DNA of 64,000 bases from Pseudomonas azadiae (GTDB lineage Bacteria > Pseudomonadota > Gammaproteobacteria > Pseudomonadales > Pseudomonadaceae). The notes beneath the pieces were generated by a model that saw nothing but the letters and a program-made list of their open reading frames with translations, had not been told where the DNA came from and did no database searches. The stretch lies in NCBI RefSeq assembly GCF_019145355.1, contig NZ_JAHSTY010000001.1:930001-994000 (forward strand), in the 5' to 3' direction. This document shows positions 34,544 through 56,447 of this stretch, in pieces. Position 1 is the stretch's first letter; each line of letters starts with the position of its first letter. Made by a program: the position numbers and the translations under genes.

Positions 34544-36271
34544 ATGCGGCATCTGTTTACCTTTTTGCTGGTGTTGTTCGCGGGGTTCGCCCAGGCCGCG
34601 CCGGGCAACCCGTTTGAAACAAAACCCGACTTCCTCCCGGTGGGCAAAGCCTTCACCTTTACCTCCGAACGTCTTGAAAGCGGCGAAACCCAGCTGTATT
34701 GGCAGATTGCCGATGGCTATTACCTTTACCAGCAGCGCATGAAGTTCGACGGCCTGGCCGAAAAACCCGTGCTGCCCGAGGGTGAAGCCCATAGCGATGA
34801 GTTCTTCGGCGAGCAGCAAGTGTATCGCCAGGGCCTGGAAGTGAAGATTCCGGCCGGCGCCACCGGCCAGGTCAAGCTGGGCTGGCAGGGCTGCGCGGAT
34901 GCGGGCCTGTGCTACCCGCCGCAGTCGATCACCGTGGACCTGGGCGGCAACCCCGCGGCGGCGGCCACAGCCCAAGCCCAGGACCAGAGCCTGGCCAGCG
35001 GCTTGCAGCAACGCAGCCTGGGCTGGAGCCTGCTGCTGTTCTTTGGCCTGGGCCTGCTGCTGGCGTTTGCACCGTGCTCCTTGCCGATGCTGCCGATTCT
35101 CGCCGGCCTGGTGGTGGGCAGCGGCGCCAGCCCCCGTCGCGGCTTTGCCTTGGCCAGCAGCTACGTGGTGTGCATGGCGCTGGTGTATGCGGCACTGGGT
35201 GTGTTGGCCGCATTGCTCGGCGGCAACCTCGCCGCGTTGCTGCAAACGCCGTGGATCCTCGGCAGTTTCGCGGCCCTGTTCGTGATTCTGGCCCTGCCGA
35301 TGTTCGGCTTCTTTGAACTGCAACTGCCCGCGTTCCTGCGTGACCGCCTCGACAGTGTCAGTCGTCAACAAAGCGGCGGCAGCCTGGTGGGTGCGGGCGT
35401 TCTCGGCGCACTGTCCGGCCTGCTGGTCGGCCCGTGCATGACCGCCCCCCTGGCCGGCGCCCTGCTCTATATCGCCCAGACCGGCAATGCGCTGCATGGC
35501 GGCCTGATCCTGTTCGCCATGGGCATCGGTATTGGCATTCCGCTGTTGCTGCTGGTGACCGTGGGCAACCGCTTCCTGCCCAAGCCGGGTACCTGGATGA
35601 ATGTGCTCAAGGGCATCTTCGGCTTCCTGTTCCTCGGCACCGCCGTGCTGATGATTCGCCCAGTGGTCGGCGACACCCTGTGGATCGGCCTGTGGGGCGC
35701 ACTCGCGCTGGTGATGGCTTACTGCGGTTGGACGTTGGCCCGCGAATACGGCCTGGCCGCCAAAGTGTTTGGCGCCGGCTCCCTGGTGCTCGGCCTGTGG
35801 GGCGCCGCGCTGGTGGTGGGCGCGGCGGGTGGCAGCGATGACCTGTGGCAACCACTGCAGGTCTACAGCGGCTCGCGGGCCGCCGCCGCATCGACCGCCC
35901 ACGACGCCTTCATGACGATCAACGACCCTGCCGTGCTGCAAAACCAGCTCGACAGCGCCAAGGCCCAGGGCCAGTGGGTGCTGGTGGACTATTACGCGGA
36001 CTGGTGCGTGTCATGCAAGATCATGGAAAAACAGGTATTCGGCAAACCTGAAGTGCTCGACGCCCTGAAAGACGTGCGTCTGCTGCGCCTCGACGTCACC
36101 GCTGACAACGCCGCCAGCCGCGAGCTGCTCGGCCGCTACAAAGTGCCTGGCCCACCGAGCTTCGTGTGGATCGGCCCGGACGGCGCAGAACGCCGCGCCC
36201 AACGCATCACCGGCGAAGTGGATGCCGCCGCCTTCCTGCAACGCTGGACGCAAACCCGGGACGCCCTCTGA
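34544..36271 (+). CDS. dsbD: Thiol:disulfide interchange protein DsbD
   Basis: Inner-membrane reductant carrier of 575 residues. Signal peptide 1-17 is followed by the N-terminal periplasmic domain with the redox pair in QGCADAGLCYPP, a membrane domain of about eight segments with the APCSLPML and GPCMTAPLAG cysteines, and a C-terminal thioredoxin domain with WCVSCK near 488-493. All six redox cysteines expected for DsbD are present. ATG 34544 has AAGG about 7 bases upstream; a TTG two codons earlier is less likely. It is first in dsbDEG and is divergent from dsbRS. Confidence 0.93.
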   Translation: MRHLFTFLLVLFAGFAQAAPGNPFETKPDFLPVGKAFTFTSERLESGETQLYWQIADGYYLYQQRMKFDGLAEKPVLPEGEAHSDEFFGEQQVYRQGLEVKIPAGATGQVKLGWQGCADAGLCYPPQSITVDLGGNPAAAATAQAQDQSLASGLQQRSLGWSLLLFFGLGLLLAFAPCSLPMLPILAGLVVGSGASPRRGFALASSYVVCMALVYAALGVLAALLGGNLAALLQTPWILGSFAALFVILALPMFGFFELQLPAFLRDRLDSVSRQQSGGSLVGAGVLGALSGLLVGPCMTAPLAGALLYIAQTGNALHGGLILFAMGIGIGIPLLLLVTVGNRFLPKPGTWMNVLKGIFGFLFLGTAVLMIRPVVGDTLWIGLWGALALVMAYCGWTLAREYGLAAKVFGAGSLVLGLWGAALVVGAAGGSDDLWQPLQVYSGSRAAAASTAHDAFMTINDPAVLQNQLDSAKAQGQWVLVDYYADWCVSCKIMEKQVFGKPEVLDALKDVRLLRLDVTADNAASRELLGRYKVPGPPSFVWIGPDGAERRAQRITGEVDAAAFLQRWTQTRDAL

Positions 36272-37117
36272 ATGCTGACCCTGACCATCGGCACCTTCGC
36301 CATCGCCCTGAATCACCTGCTGCTGATCAGCGCGCTGATTCTGGCCACCCTGGTGGGTTGGCGCGTGGCCAAGCGTGGCGGTGAAAACCCGGAATCGGTG
36401 CTGTTCAGCCTGTTCCTGCTGGGCATGCTGGTCGCCCGCGTCAGCTTTGTGCTGATGTACTGGAGCGACTACCGCCACGACCCGCTGCAGATGGTCGACC
36501 TGCGCGACGGCGGTTTCCTCGCCTGGCCCGGCGTCATCGCACTGGTCCTCGGCGCACTGGCCTACGGCTGGCGCCGCCCGGCCCTGCGCAAGCCGCTGGG
36601 CGCTGGGGTAATCACCGGCCTGGTGTTCTGGGGCATGGCCAGCGTGTCCCTGAGCCTGTACGACAAGGGCACGCAACTGCCGGACATCACCTTGCGCAAT
36701 GCCGATGGCGAGGTCGTGCAACTGGCTGACTACAAGGGCGGCCCGCTGGTGATCAACCTCTGGGCCACCTGGTGCCCGCCGTGCCGTCGCGAAATGCCGG
36801 TACTGGAACGCGCCCAGCACCAGCGCCCCGATGTGACCTTCCTGTTCGTCAACCAGGCCGAAAGCATGCAAAGCGTCAGCACCTACCTGGCCACCCAAGG
36901 CCTGAACCTCGACAACGTGCTGTTCGACGCCAGCGGCCGCCTCGGCCAGGCCGTGGGTTCGATGGCGCTGCCCACCACGTTGTTCTACACCGCCGACGGC
37001 CGCCTGATCAACAGCCACCTCGGCGAGCTGTCCCAAGCCAGCCTGGCCCGCGCCATGGAACCCTTCGACACCGCTACGATAAGGAAACCCACATGCCCCG
37101 CCTCCGCCACCTGCTGA
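36272..37117 (+). CDS. dsbE: TlpA/DsbE-type thioredoxin with membrane N-terminal domain
   Basis: Membrane-anchored thiol reductase of 281 residues. Residues 1 to about 130 contain four hydrophobic segments, with a layout recalling a shortened Lgt-like domain; residues 130-275 are a TlpA thioredoxin fold with active site W167-CPPC-171. ATG directly follows the dsbD TGA. The last 25 bases overlap the start of dsbG in another frame, and the final residues (IRKPTCPASATC) add two extra cysteines that arise from this overlap. It probably passes electrons from DsbD to periplasmic partners. Confidence 0.85.
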   Translation: MLTLTIGTFAIALNHLLLISALILATLVGWRVAKRGGENPESVLFSLFLLGMLVARVSFVLMYWSDYRHDPLQMVDLRDGGFLAWPGVIALVLGALAYGWRRPALRKPLGAGVITGLVFWGMASVSLSLYDKGTQLPDITLRNADGEVVQLADYKGGPLVINLWATWCPPCRREMPVLERAQHQRPDVTFLFVNQAESMQSVSTYLATQGLNLDNVLFDASGRLGQAVGSMALPTTLFYTADGRLINSHLGELSQASLARAMEPFDTATIRKPTCPASATC

Positions 37118-37854
37118 CCCTGCTGCCACTGACGCTGGCCGCCACCCTGGCCCACGCCGAAGACTGGCCGGCACCGATCAAACAGATCGAGGCCAAGGGC
37201 GCCAAAATCCTTGGCACCTTCGACGCGCCCAGCGGGCTCAAGGGCTACGCCGCGCAATACCAGAACCGCGGCATGGCGCTGTACCTGACCGCCGACGGCA
37301 AAAGCGTGATCGCCGGCAACCTGTACGACGCCCAGGGCAACGACCTGAGCAGCGCGCCCCTGGACAAGCTGGTCTACGCGCCCATGGCCAAGGAAGTCTG
37401 GGCCAAGATGGAAAAAAGCAGCTGGATCCAGGACGGCGACGTCAACGCGCCGCGCACCGTCTACCTGTTCAGCGACCCCAACTGCCCCTACTGCAACATG
37501 TTCTGGGAACAGGCCCGCCCGTGGGTAAAAGCCGGCAAGGTTCAGCTGCGCCACATCATGGTCGGCATCATCCGCGAAGACAGCCCCGGCAAATCCGCCG
37601 CGCTGTTTGCCGCCAAAGACCCGCAAAAAGCCCTGCAGGAACATGAAGCCGCCGGCAAGGGCAGCAAGTTGCAGGCACTGGACAAGATCCCGGCGGATAT
37701 CGAGGCAAAGCTGGATGCAAATATGAAGTTGATGGAAGAGCTGGAGTTATCGGCGACGCCAGCGATTTTCTACCGGGATGACAAGGGTGGGTTGCAACAA
37801 CAGCAGGGGGCGCCTTCGCCGGAGAAACTAGGCAAGATCATGGGGCCAAAATAG
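37093..37854 (+). CDS. dsbG: Thiol:disulfide isomerase DsbG
   Basis: Periplasmic DsbC/DsbG-family protein of 253 residues. Signal peptide 1-22 (ending AHA), N-terminal dimerisation region to about 85, and a thioredoxin domain with CPYC at 131-134 and the cis-proline loop SATPAIFY near 217. AAGGA precedes ATG 37093, which lies inside the dsbE 3' end, so translation is coupled. Together with DsbD and DsbE it should repair or protect cysteines under copper stress. Confidence 0.9.
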   Translation: MPRLRHLLTLLPLTLAATLAHAEDWPAPIKQIEAKGAKILGTFDAPSGLKGYAAQYQNRGMALYLTADGKSVIAGNLYDAQGNDLSSAPLDKLVYAPMAKEVWAKMEKSSWIQDGDVNAPRTVYLFSDPNCPYCNMFWEQARPWVKAGKVQLRHIMVGIIREDSPGKSAALFAAKDPQKALQEHEAAGKGSKLQALDKIPADIEAKLDANMKLMEELELSATPAIFYRDDKGGLQQQQGAPSPEKLGKIMGPK

Positions 37855-37891
37855 CGCCACCGTTTACTGCCAAAGGGGCTGTTAATCAAAT

Positions 37892-37925
37892 AGAAGCCTC
37901 CTTCTGATGTTGGAAGGAGGCCTCT
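37892..37925. terminator. Bidirectional terminator-like hairpin
   Basis: AGAAGCCTCCTTC pairs with GAAGGAGGCCTCT (12 of 13 positions) across an 8-base loop between the convergent dsbG and 37935 genes. Flanking T/A runs are weak, so activity is uncertain. Confidence 0.6.
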
Positions 37926-37934
37926 ATCCAACAC

Positions 37935-40637
37935 TTAGCTGTAGAGCCTCCAATTATCGGTATACGAGTGCTGCTCTGTGGACACCACAATTTTTGTAAT
38001 CAGTTGCCCACTTGGAGCTGAGAAATCAACCCAACTATTCATGGGAAAGCCTGCCGAAAGCACGCGCTCGCCGAGCTTGGCTCCCGAAGCATCGAAGTAC
38101 TCAAACTTGCCGTAATAAACATGCCGCATATAGGCAAGTTCTATCCGCTGGTAGCCTGCTTTAAGTGCAAAAACTACTTGCTGACGTGGCAAATGCCCCT
38201 CGCCTGCGGAGCAGGAAAAAGCGATAGCGTTTCCAGAAGTCATACCTGGTTCGCTGCTGAAAGCACCATGGACACCCAGGGTCGCCGAGCTATGTCTGAC
38301 AGTCATGAGCGGCGTGTTCAAAATGGTACCCGCGGGGTAGTAGCCTCCCGTAAGACTCTCAAATGTTTCCGTAACCATCGTGATGACACGCACGATCAAC
38401 ACCCTTGATGGACAGACGACCGCATTGTTTTTGTTTGCACTGCCATCCGTCGTCACTCTAAACACCAAGGTCAAGTTGGTAACGTCTTTCAGCTTATCCA
38501 ACTCAGGTCGCAATAGAGGAGCGGCCACCCCCGCAGTCAACTCACCAGCAGTAATGACCCTGGCCGCGTAGACAGGGAAAGAATAGGTCGTGCCGTCCTT
38601 TTTCGTCCCAGTTGCGTCCAACCAACAGATATGACCAGCCCGCAAAAACCACATCGTATCTTCAAGAGAACTGGCATTTCCGGTAAAAGTCCTCAGGTCC
38701 AAAACACCGTTCTGAGTCCTCGCCGGAACGGCCTCCAACGCATTCGGAGTTTCTAGACGCACTGGAAGACTGATCGTCAAATTCAACGGAGGAGACGTCT
38801 GCACCTTACACGCGGTCGTAACGGTGTAAACGATTTCCACCGTTGCCCCCATACTCTCGATCACTGCTTCCGCAGGCGGTGCGAAGATGACAGCTCCCGA
38901 GGAGCTGCCCGGTTTCGATACCAACGGCCAGCAAGTGCCATCCGGTCTTTTCCAGCAGAGACTGATGGAGTGCTTGGGGTTATTGCCGACGTAATTTACT
39001 TCAACGTGTACGCCAATGCGCCCATTGTAAGCGGTCAAGTTGGAGCCCACCGCTTCCGTCACTTCAGGCTCTGGCAAGACCAAAGGTTCTTGCTCAATTG
39101 TGAAGGCTTCTGCAGGAAACTCGTGAGCATCCGCCAACTCAGAGTGCTCACAAAAGCTCGCCGCAAAATGCACTTCAAAGGTGCTGCAATCAGCCAGCTT
39201 TTGCAGCTCAGCCCTCGGGATAGGCGTAACGACGCCATTCGCTTTCCAAGCATCTGTTACAGGCGCATCCATCAAAATATCAAAACGATAGGCACTGCCA
39301 TCCTCACGCTCACCCGTGATCCACATCCAGCAACATTTCGAACACTCGATATACCCCCATATCGGTACCAGAGCCGTTGCGTCCCCTTTAAAGGTATTGA
39401 GGCCCACAATATTGCCCGTGGCCTGGTCAATTTCAGAATGAGGAAATTCAGGCAATGACACATTGACGACCTGTTCGGGTGATGACTGTGGCTCCTCACT
39501 ATTCGGGGATTCAAGGGTATAGGTCAGTGTCATTTTTTTATTGAAGAAACAAGCAATGTCACAGGCTGACAGTGCAACGCTCGCCATATCGCCGTCGTTG
39601 ACAATGGTCACACAGCTGAGCGGCTTGGAGCCGTACCCAGGCCCGCTCAGGGTGAAACAGACATGGTCGCCTGCATAGGTGTCCAGGTTGGGGGCATCGA
39701 CCTCGCCACCGTTTTCAGTGAGTACGGGGTTAAGGTGCCACTCAAGGTTGTACAACACCGATTGGCGCAAATGTGGCGGCGGCTTATCAATCCCGCGATC
39801 TACAATCAAGGCGACAGAATCGCGATACGGGATTTCGAGAGCGTTAGCCGGTAGTTGCGTCTCCAGGTGGGCAGGAACATCAGCCGGGTCGTCGGCCGGT
39901 AATCCACTCATGATCCAACCGGTTTGGATCGTGAGTACCCTAAAGGCTTTGCGCCGCGCCAACCAACCACGTCGAATGAAGAAGTGGAGTACACGGTCCC
40001 CCGACGCATCTTCCTCCGTCAGCGTATAACCAGCTACCAAGTGGTAGAAAACGTGCCGAGCGGCGTCCTGCTCGGTGGCAATCGTGCAGTAAACCTTGTT
40101 TCCCGCTTTGGCAAGGTAATGGACTGGTAAATTAACCTGCTCATCCCCCTCATGGTCCTTCATGTCATAGGTAGGTGTGTTATGGACGATTTTCCTATGA
40201 TGCAACCTAGGAGCCAGGGCTTTACTTTCGTCTGCAGAGTAAAACGACACACCTGCTTGTTCGACAAGGGACTGCACCGGTTTGCCTTGTGAGGTCCCTT
40301 TGTACGAAACAAGGAGCGTGAACCCCATGGCCAACGTCAAGTAATTCTGTGGAATAGCAGTTTGTCTCGCCCCCGATTCGCCGCTCGAATCAATAATGGG
40401 TTCAAACTCAGGTCCAGGCTTCTCTTTTGTTTCAAACGTAAAAGTGATGTCGCCGGCATCCATGCGTGCGTCGACCTTCATGGTCGAACCTCGAATTCGG
40501 GGCGGGGTAATCGTTCCGTCCACTTTGCTGGAAATTAGGGGGGCCGCCACTTCCAATACGTTGAGTTTGACCGGTTTCGGCGTTGTCACTTCGACGGGAT
40601 CTGACGTAATTTCATGCGTTGCTTTCTTTTTAGCCAT
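37935..40637 (-). CDS. Unrecognised 900-residue protein with Ig-like repeats
   Basis: Not recognised. The protein has no signal peptide, membrane segment or enzyme motif that I can see. It is rich in beta-strand patterns. Two clearly related modules lie at about residues 410-520 (GLNTFKGDATALVP then CCWMWITGEREDGS) and 640-745 (DLRTFTGNASSLED then ICWLDATGTKKDGT), spaced by a third beta-rich domain; the last 145 residues look like a separate jelly-roll-type domain (FEYFDASGAKLGERVLSAG). ATG 40637 has GGAG nine bases upstream; the frame opens 43 residues further. Its base composition looks less GC-rich than pvdL or dsb genes, which suggests transfer. It sits alone between dsbG and pvdL. Related to Pseudomonas proteins of unknown function, perhaps extracellular or effector-associated; this is a guess. 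Confidence 0.7.
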   Translation of the reverse strand: MAKKKATHEITSDPVEVTTPKPVKLNVLEVAAPLISSKVDGTITPPRIRGSTMKVDARMDAGDITFTFETKEKPGPEFEPIIDSSGESGARQTAIPQNYLTLAMGFTLLVSYKGTSQGKPVQSLVEQAGVSFYSADESKALAPRLHHRKIVHNTPTYDMKDHEGDEQVNLPVHYLAKAGNKVYCTIATEQDAARHVFYHLVAGYTLTEEDASGDRVLHFFIRRGWLARRKAFRVLTIQTGWIMSGLPADDPADVPAHLETQLPANALEIPYRDSVALIVDRGIDKPPPHLRQSVLYNLEWHLNPVLTENGGEVDAPNLDTYAGDHVCFTLSGPGYGSKPLSCVTIVNDGDMASVALSACDIACFFNKKMTLTYTLESPNSEEPQSSPEQVVNVSLPEFPHSEIDQATGNIVGLNTFKGDATALVPIWGYIECSKCCWMWITGEREDGSAYRFDILMDAPVTDAWKANGVVTPIPRAELQKLADCSTFEVHFAASFCEHSELADAHEFPAEAFTIEQEPLVLPEPEVTEAVGSNLTAYNGRIGVHVEVNYVGNNPKHSISLCWKRPDGTCWPLVSKPGSSSGAVIFAPPAEAVIESMGATVEIVYTVTTACKVQTSPPLNLTISLPVRLETPNALEAVPARTQNGVLDLRTFTGNASSLEDTMWFLRAGHICWLDATGTKKDGTTYSFPVYAARVITAGELTAGVAAPLLRPELDKLKDVTNLTLVFRVTTDGSANKNNAVVCPSRVLIVRVITMVTETFESLTGGYYPAGTILNTPLMTVRHSSATLGVHGAFSSEPGMTSGNAIAFSCSAGEGHLPRQQVVFALKAGYQRIELAYMRHVYYGKFEYFDASGAKLGERVLSAGFPMNSWVDFSAPSGQLITKIVVSTEQHSYTDNWRLYS

Positions 40638-40666
40638 GACAAGAGCTCCGTGTTCCAAGGGTTCTA

Positions 40667-40691
40667 CCCTCAGCCCGGCCGAGGCTGAGGG
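40667..40691. terminator. Hairpin between pvdL and the Ig-repeat gene
   Basis: CCCTCAGCC pairs perfectly with GGCTGAGGG across a 7-base loop, 95 bases after the pvdL stop codon. There is no T-run on the minus strand, so it may be a Rho-dependent end or a leader structure of the following gene. Confidence 0.4.
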
Positions 40692-40785
40692 ACTCGCCTC
40701 AATAAGCTCTTTTGCCTTTCTTTTGCCTACTGTCAAAATTGACAGTTCTGACGCAAAACCAGGCATATACTGACCAACGGCCCTC

Positions 40786-53667
<12,882 letters not shown>

Positions 53668-53719
53668 GGGGTTCCTGCCTGAAATCGGCTTGCGGGAAAT
53701 TCGGGAATTGGGCGGGCTT

Positions 53720-54472
53720 TCAACCGGCAGCCAGGTGCCGTGCGGAGCCATTGCGCCAGCGGGCCAGGTGTTCGTCGGCGTAGCGCCGCAGGCAGCGCAG
53801 CACGGCGCTTTCGTGTTGCATGAGGAAGAAGTGGTGGCCGTCGAACATGTCCAACGAAAAGCCGCTGGCCGCGTCGATCTGCCAGTCGAGCAACTGGTCG
53901 GCGCGCACGCTGTCCTGTTTGCCGCCGAACACGTGGATCGGCATGTCCAGCGGCGCGCGCTGGCCATAGGTGAAGCTGCCGCACAGGAGGAAATCGGCGC
54001 GCAGGATCGGCAGCATCAATTGCATCAACTCAGGGTTGGCCAGGGCTTCTTCGGCGGTGCCTTGCAGTTCGCGCAAGCGGGCGATCAGTTGTTCGTCGGT
54101 CTTTTCGATGGCGTATTCACTGACATCGCGACACGCCGGCCCGGCCGTGCCGGAGGCAAACAGCGCCAGCGGCGCCGGCACCTTGCGCGCCCCCAGCGCG
54201 TGGGCCAGTTCGAACGCGAGCAGGCCGCCCAGGCTATGGCCGAACAGGGCATAAGGGCCGCTCAAATCGTGACTGATTTCGTCCGCGAGTTGCGCAGCCA
54301 AGGCCTTGATGTCGCGCTGCAACGGCTCATCCATGCGCATGCCACGGCCGGGCAATTCCAACGGGCACACCTGCAACCACTCCGGCAGCGCTCGCCGCCA
54401 ACGCGCGTAAACCATGGCGCTGGCGCCCGAATAGGGCAGGCAGAACAGGCGCAGTCGGGTCGGCGTACTCAT
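53720..54472 (-). CDS. pvdG: Type II thioesterase PvdG
   Basis: Alpha/beta hydrolase of 250 residues that clears misprimed carrier domains of the pyoverdine synthetases. The start [17 protein letters not shown], the nucleophile GHSLGG with Ser80, and the late GHHFF with the catalytic His are family motifs. ATG 54472 begins the gene; pvdL follows after 52 bases, so the two are one operon. A PvdS-type promoter lies upstream at 54583-54606. Confidence 0.93.
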   Translation of the reverse strand: MSTPTRLRLFCLPYSGASAMVYARWRRALPEWLQVCPLELPGRGMRMDEPLQRDIKALAAQLADEISHDLSGPYALFGHSLGGLLAFELAHALGARKVPAPLALFASGTAGPACRDVSEYAIEKTDEQLIARLRELQGTAEEALANPELMQLMLPILRADFLLCGSFTYGQRAPLDMPIHVFGGKQDSVRADQLLDWQIDAASGFSLDMFDGHHFFLMQHESAVLRCLRRYADEHLARWRNGSARHLAAG

Positions 54473-54582
54473 CCGGCGACAACTCCAAACTGAAACACGC
54501 TGTATGCACGATAGAAACCCATTTCGTCCTCCTGCGGGTGCTGATCCTTGGCCGTTTTACTAACGGCCTGTCACCCAGAAGA

Positions 54583-54606
54583 ACGGACGGCAGCGGCAAA
54601 TAATTA
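54583..54606 (-). promoter_or_regulatory. PvdS-type promoter of pvdG-pvdL
   Basis: On the minus strand TAATT and CGT are separated by exactly 16 bases, one base from the PvdS consensus. CTAATT is followed by A then TTTGCC, very like CTAATT-T-TTTGCC before mbtH. It lies about 111 bases before pvdG. Confidence 0.65.
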
Positions 54607-54676
54607 GTCGCCGGGTACGTGCGAGACGTGGTTCACACCGAACAAGAAAGCATAAGATTAGTTCGCCTTCTCATTT

Positions 54677-54695
54677 GACAATAATTATCATTAAG
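54677..54695. promoter_or_regulatory. Fur-like box upstream of pvdS
   Basis: The 19 bases GACAATAATTATCATTAAG match the Fur consensus at 14 positions. They lie 80 bases before pvdS, which is Fur-repressed in known Pseudomonas. The remainder of the 302-base pvdG/pvdS gap holds no gene. Confidence 0.75.
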
Positions 54696-54774
54696 CATAA
54701 TTTGTTGCCCGATGTGTAGGAGGCCTCAGCAAGGACGCCCTCCCCTAACCTCTTTTGCGACAAGGTGAATTTCC

Positions 54775-55326
54775 ATGACGGAACAAGTATCCACAGGCAG
54801 GTGCGACTCACCGCTTCTCCAGGCATTCGTCGATAATCGGTTGATCCTGGTGAAGATCGCGGCACGTATTACCGGGTGCCGCTCCCGTGCCGAAGACGTA
54901 GTGCAGGACGCCTACTTCCGGCTGCAGTCAGCGCCGACGATCACGTCGTCATTCAAGGCCCAGCTCAGTTACCTGTTTCAGATCGTGCGCAACCTGGCGA
55001 TCGATCACTATCGCAAGCAGGCCTTGGAACTCAAATACTCAGGGACCGAAGAGGAAGGCTTGAATGTGGTTATTCACGGCGCTTCACCGGAAACCTCGCA
55101 CATCAATTTCAGCACCCTGGAAAACATCGCCGACGCCCTGACGGAGCTGCCCCAGCGCACCCGCTATGCGTTCGAGATGTACCGCTTGCACGGCGTGCCG
55201 CAAAAGGACATCGCCAAGGAGTTGGGGGTGTCGCCGACGTTGGTGAACTTCATGATCCGGGATGCGCTGGTGCACTGCCGCAAGGTGTCGGGCAATCACA
55301 GCGATACGTTCGCGCGGCGGGTTTGA
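54775..55326 (+). CDS. pvdS: Extracytoplasmic-function sigma factor PvdS
   Basis: Iron-starvation sigma factor of 183 residues that directs RNA polymerase to pyoverdine promoters. Region 2 (SRAEDVVQDAYFRLQSAP through SYLFQIVRNLAIDHYRKQA) and region 4 (ELPQRTRYAFEMYRLHGVPQKDIAKELGVSPTLVNFMI) are clear and nearly match characterised PvdS. ATG 54775 follows CAAGGTG. It is divergent from pvdG-pvdL and is preceded by a Fur-like box. The promoters it should read are at 29817, 31325 and 54583. Confidence 0.97.
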   Translation: MTEQVSTGRCDSPLLQAFVDNRLILVKIAARITGCRSRAEDVVQDAYFRLQSAPTITSSFKAQLSYLFQIVRNLAIDHYRKQALELKYSGTEEEGLNVVIHGASPETSHINFSTLENIADALTELPQRTRYAFEMYRLHGVPQKDIAKELGVSPTLVNFMIRDALVHCRKVSGNHSDTFARRV

Positions 55327-55399
55327 CGTGCAGGCGAGCCTATGTGGGAGCTGGCCTTCCTGCGATGCACATAGGTATCTCAAAAGCTGACAAATCTTC

Positions 55400-55534
55400 T
55401 GTAGTGAGCGGGCTTGCCCCGCGCTGGGTGGCGAAGCCGCCCTAAACCAGGCGGCTCAATTTTTGTCAGGAATAATGCGGTGTGTTTATTGGGGCGGCTT
55501 CGCCACCCAGCGCGGGGCAAGCCCGCTCACTACA
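55400..55534. repeat. Long-palindrome element, copy D
   Basis: A 135-base copy with intact TGTAGTGAGCGGGCTTG arms, 73 bases after pvdS. It is preceded by a half-REP (TATGTGGGAGCTGGCCTTCC) and CATAGGTATCT, the same flanks seen left of copy C. Confidence 0.88.
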
Positions 55535-55580
55535 AGGATAGGTAGCTCCCCACACACAATCACCCTCGGTGCCGTGCCCG

Positions 55581-56369
55581 TCAGGGCACAGGGGTAATGT
55601 CGATGCGATACGGCTCGAAAATCTTCAGCATCTGGCCATTGTCCCGCAGGCGCTTGAGCAGCCCGGAAAACGCTTCGCCCGTGATCGGCGCTTTCGGGCG
55701 CAGCAATGCGTAGTGGTGATACACCTGGTCGATGCGCTCCGACACCAGGAACTGCCCGGCCATATCCGCATTGCGCACCAGGAAGTCACTCAGGTACGAA
55801 CGGGTCACCAAGGCGATATCGGCACGTCCGCGCGCGACCATCAGCAGGTTGCTGTCATGGGAGTAAGTCAACGTGGCGTTGAAGTGCTCGACCATGTACT
55901 TGGGGTCGGGGTTGAAGTGGGCGAAGGCGTAGTGATAACCGCTGAATACGGCCAGCCGTTTGCCTTTGAAGTCAGTGAAATAGGCCTGGCCGCGACCGGG
56001 CTCACGCTGGGCGACGAAAATCTCCGCGTCCTCCAGCCCCAGGTCGACGGCAACGTGGGGTATTTCCTGCCAACCCCAGTCCGGGTTTTCGAAGATGGCC
56101 ATGTCGACCCGACCCTGCTCGAAATCGCGAAAGCGCCGCGGGATAGAGGTGGGCACTAACACAAACTGGTAATCGGTTTGCAAGGCGTTCAGTGCCACGA
56201 TCAGTTGCGGCAGCAGGCCGGTGTCGGCGCCCTGCTCCGGACGCACGGTATAAGGAGGAAAATGCGCCGCGCCGATCCTCACCATCTGCGCAGCCGAGGC
56301 CGGTATGCACCAAGCGCTGCCCAATGCCCAAAAGGTAAGTCCTGCAGCCAGCCGCCGTGGCGAAAACAT
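55581..56369 (-). CDS. Periplasmic solute-binding protein (bacterial SBP family 3)
   Basis: Secreted binding protein of 262 residues with a signal peptide (FSPRRLAAGLTFWALGSAWC, cleavage near ASA). The mature part has the two-lobe layout of amino-acid binding proteins: RIGAAHFPPYT, FRDFEQGRVDMAIFENP and GRADIALVTRSYL. No ABC transporter genes are adjacent, so it may act with a distant transporter or as a sensor-type protein. ATG 56369 is chosen because it starts the signal peptide; a GTG at 56381 would add four residues. Ligand unknown. Confidence 0.8.
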   Translation of the reverse strand: MFSPRRLAAGLTFWALGSAWCIPASAAQMVRIGAAHFPPYTVRPEQGADTGLLPQLIVALNALQTDYQFVLVPTSIPRRFRDFEQGRVDMAIFENPDWGWQEIPHVAVDLGLEDAEIFVAQREPGRGQAYFTDFKGKRLAVFSGYHYAFAHFNPDPKYMVEHFNATLTYSHDSNLLMVARGRADIALVTRSYLSDFLVRNADMAGQFLVSERIDQVYHHYALLRPKAPITGEAFSGLLKRLRDNGQMLKIFEPYRIDITPVP

Positions 56370-56447
56370 CAAGGCACACACCGTTCAAAAGGCTAATGGC
56401 GATAAGCTAGGCGTTTTTGCCTGGAGAGACAACTTTCCACCCGCAAA

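Noticed and set aside
53668..53967. A 100-residue N-terminal extension of PvdL
   Set aside because: It overlaps the 3' end of pvdG and reads as low-complexity shadow; the MMDAFELP start has an AGGAA site and matches the family.
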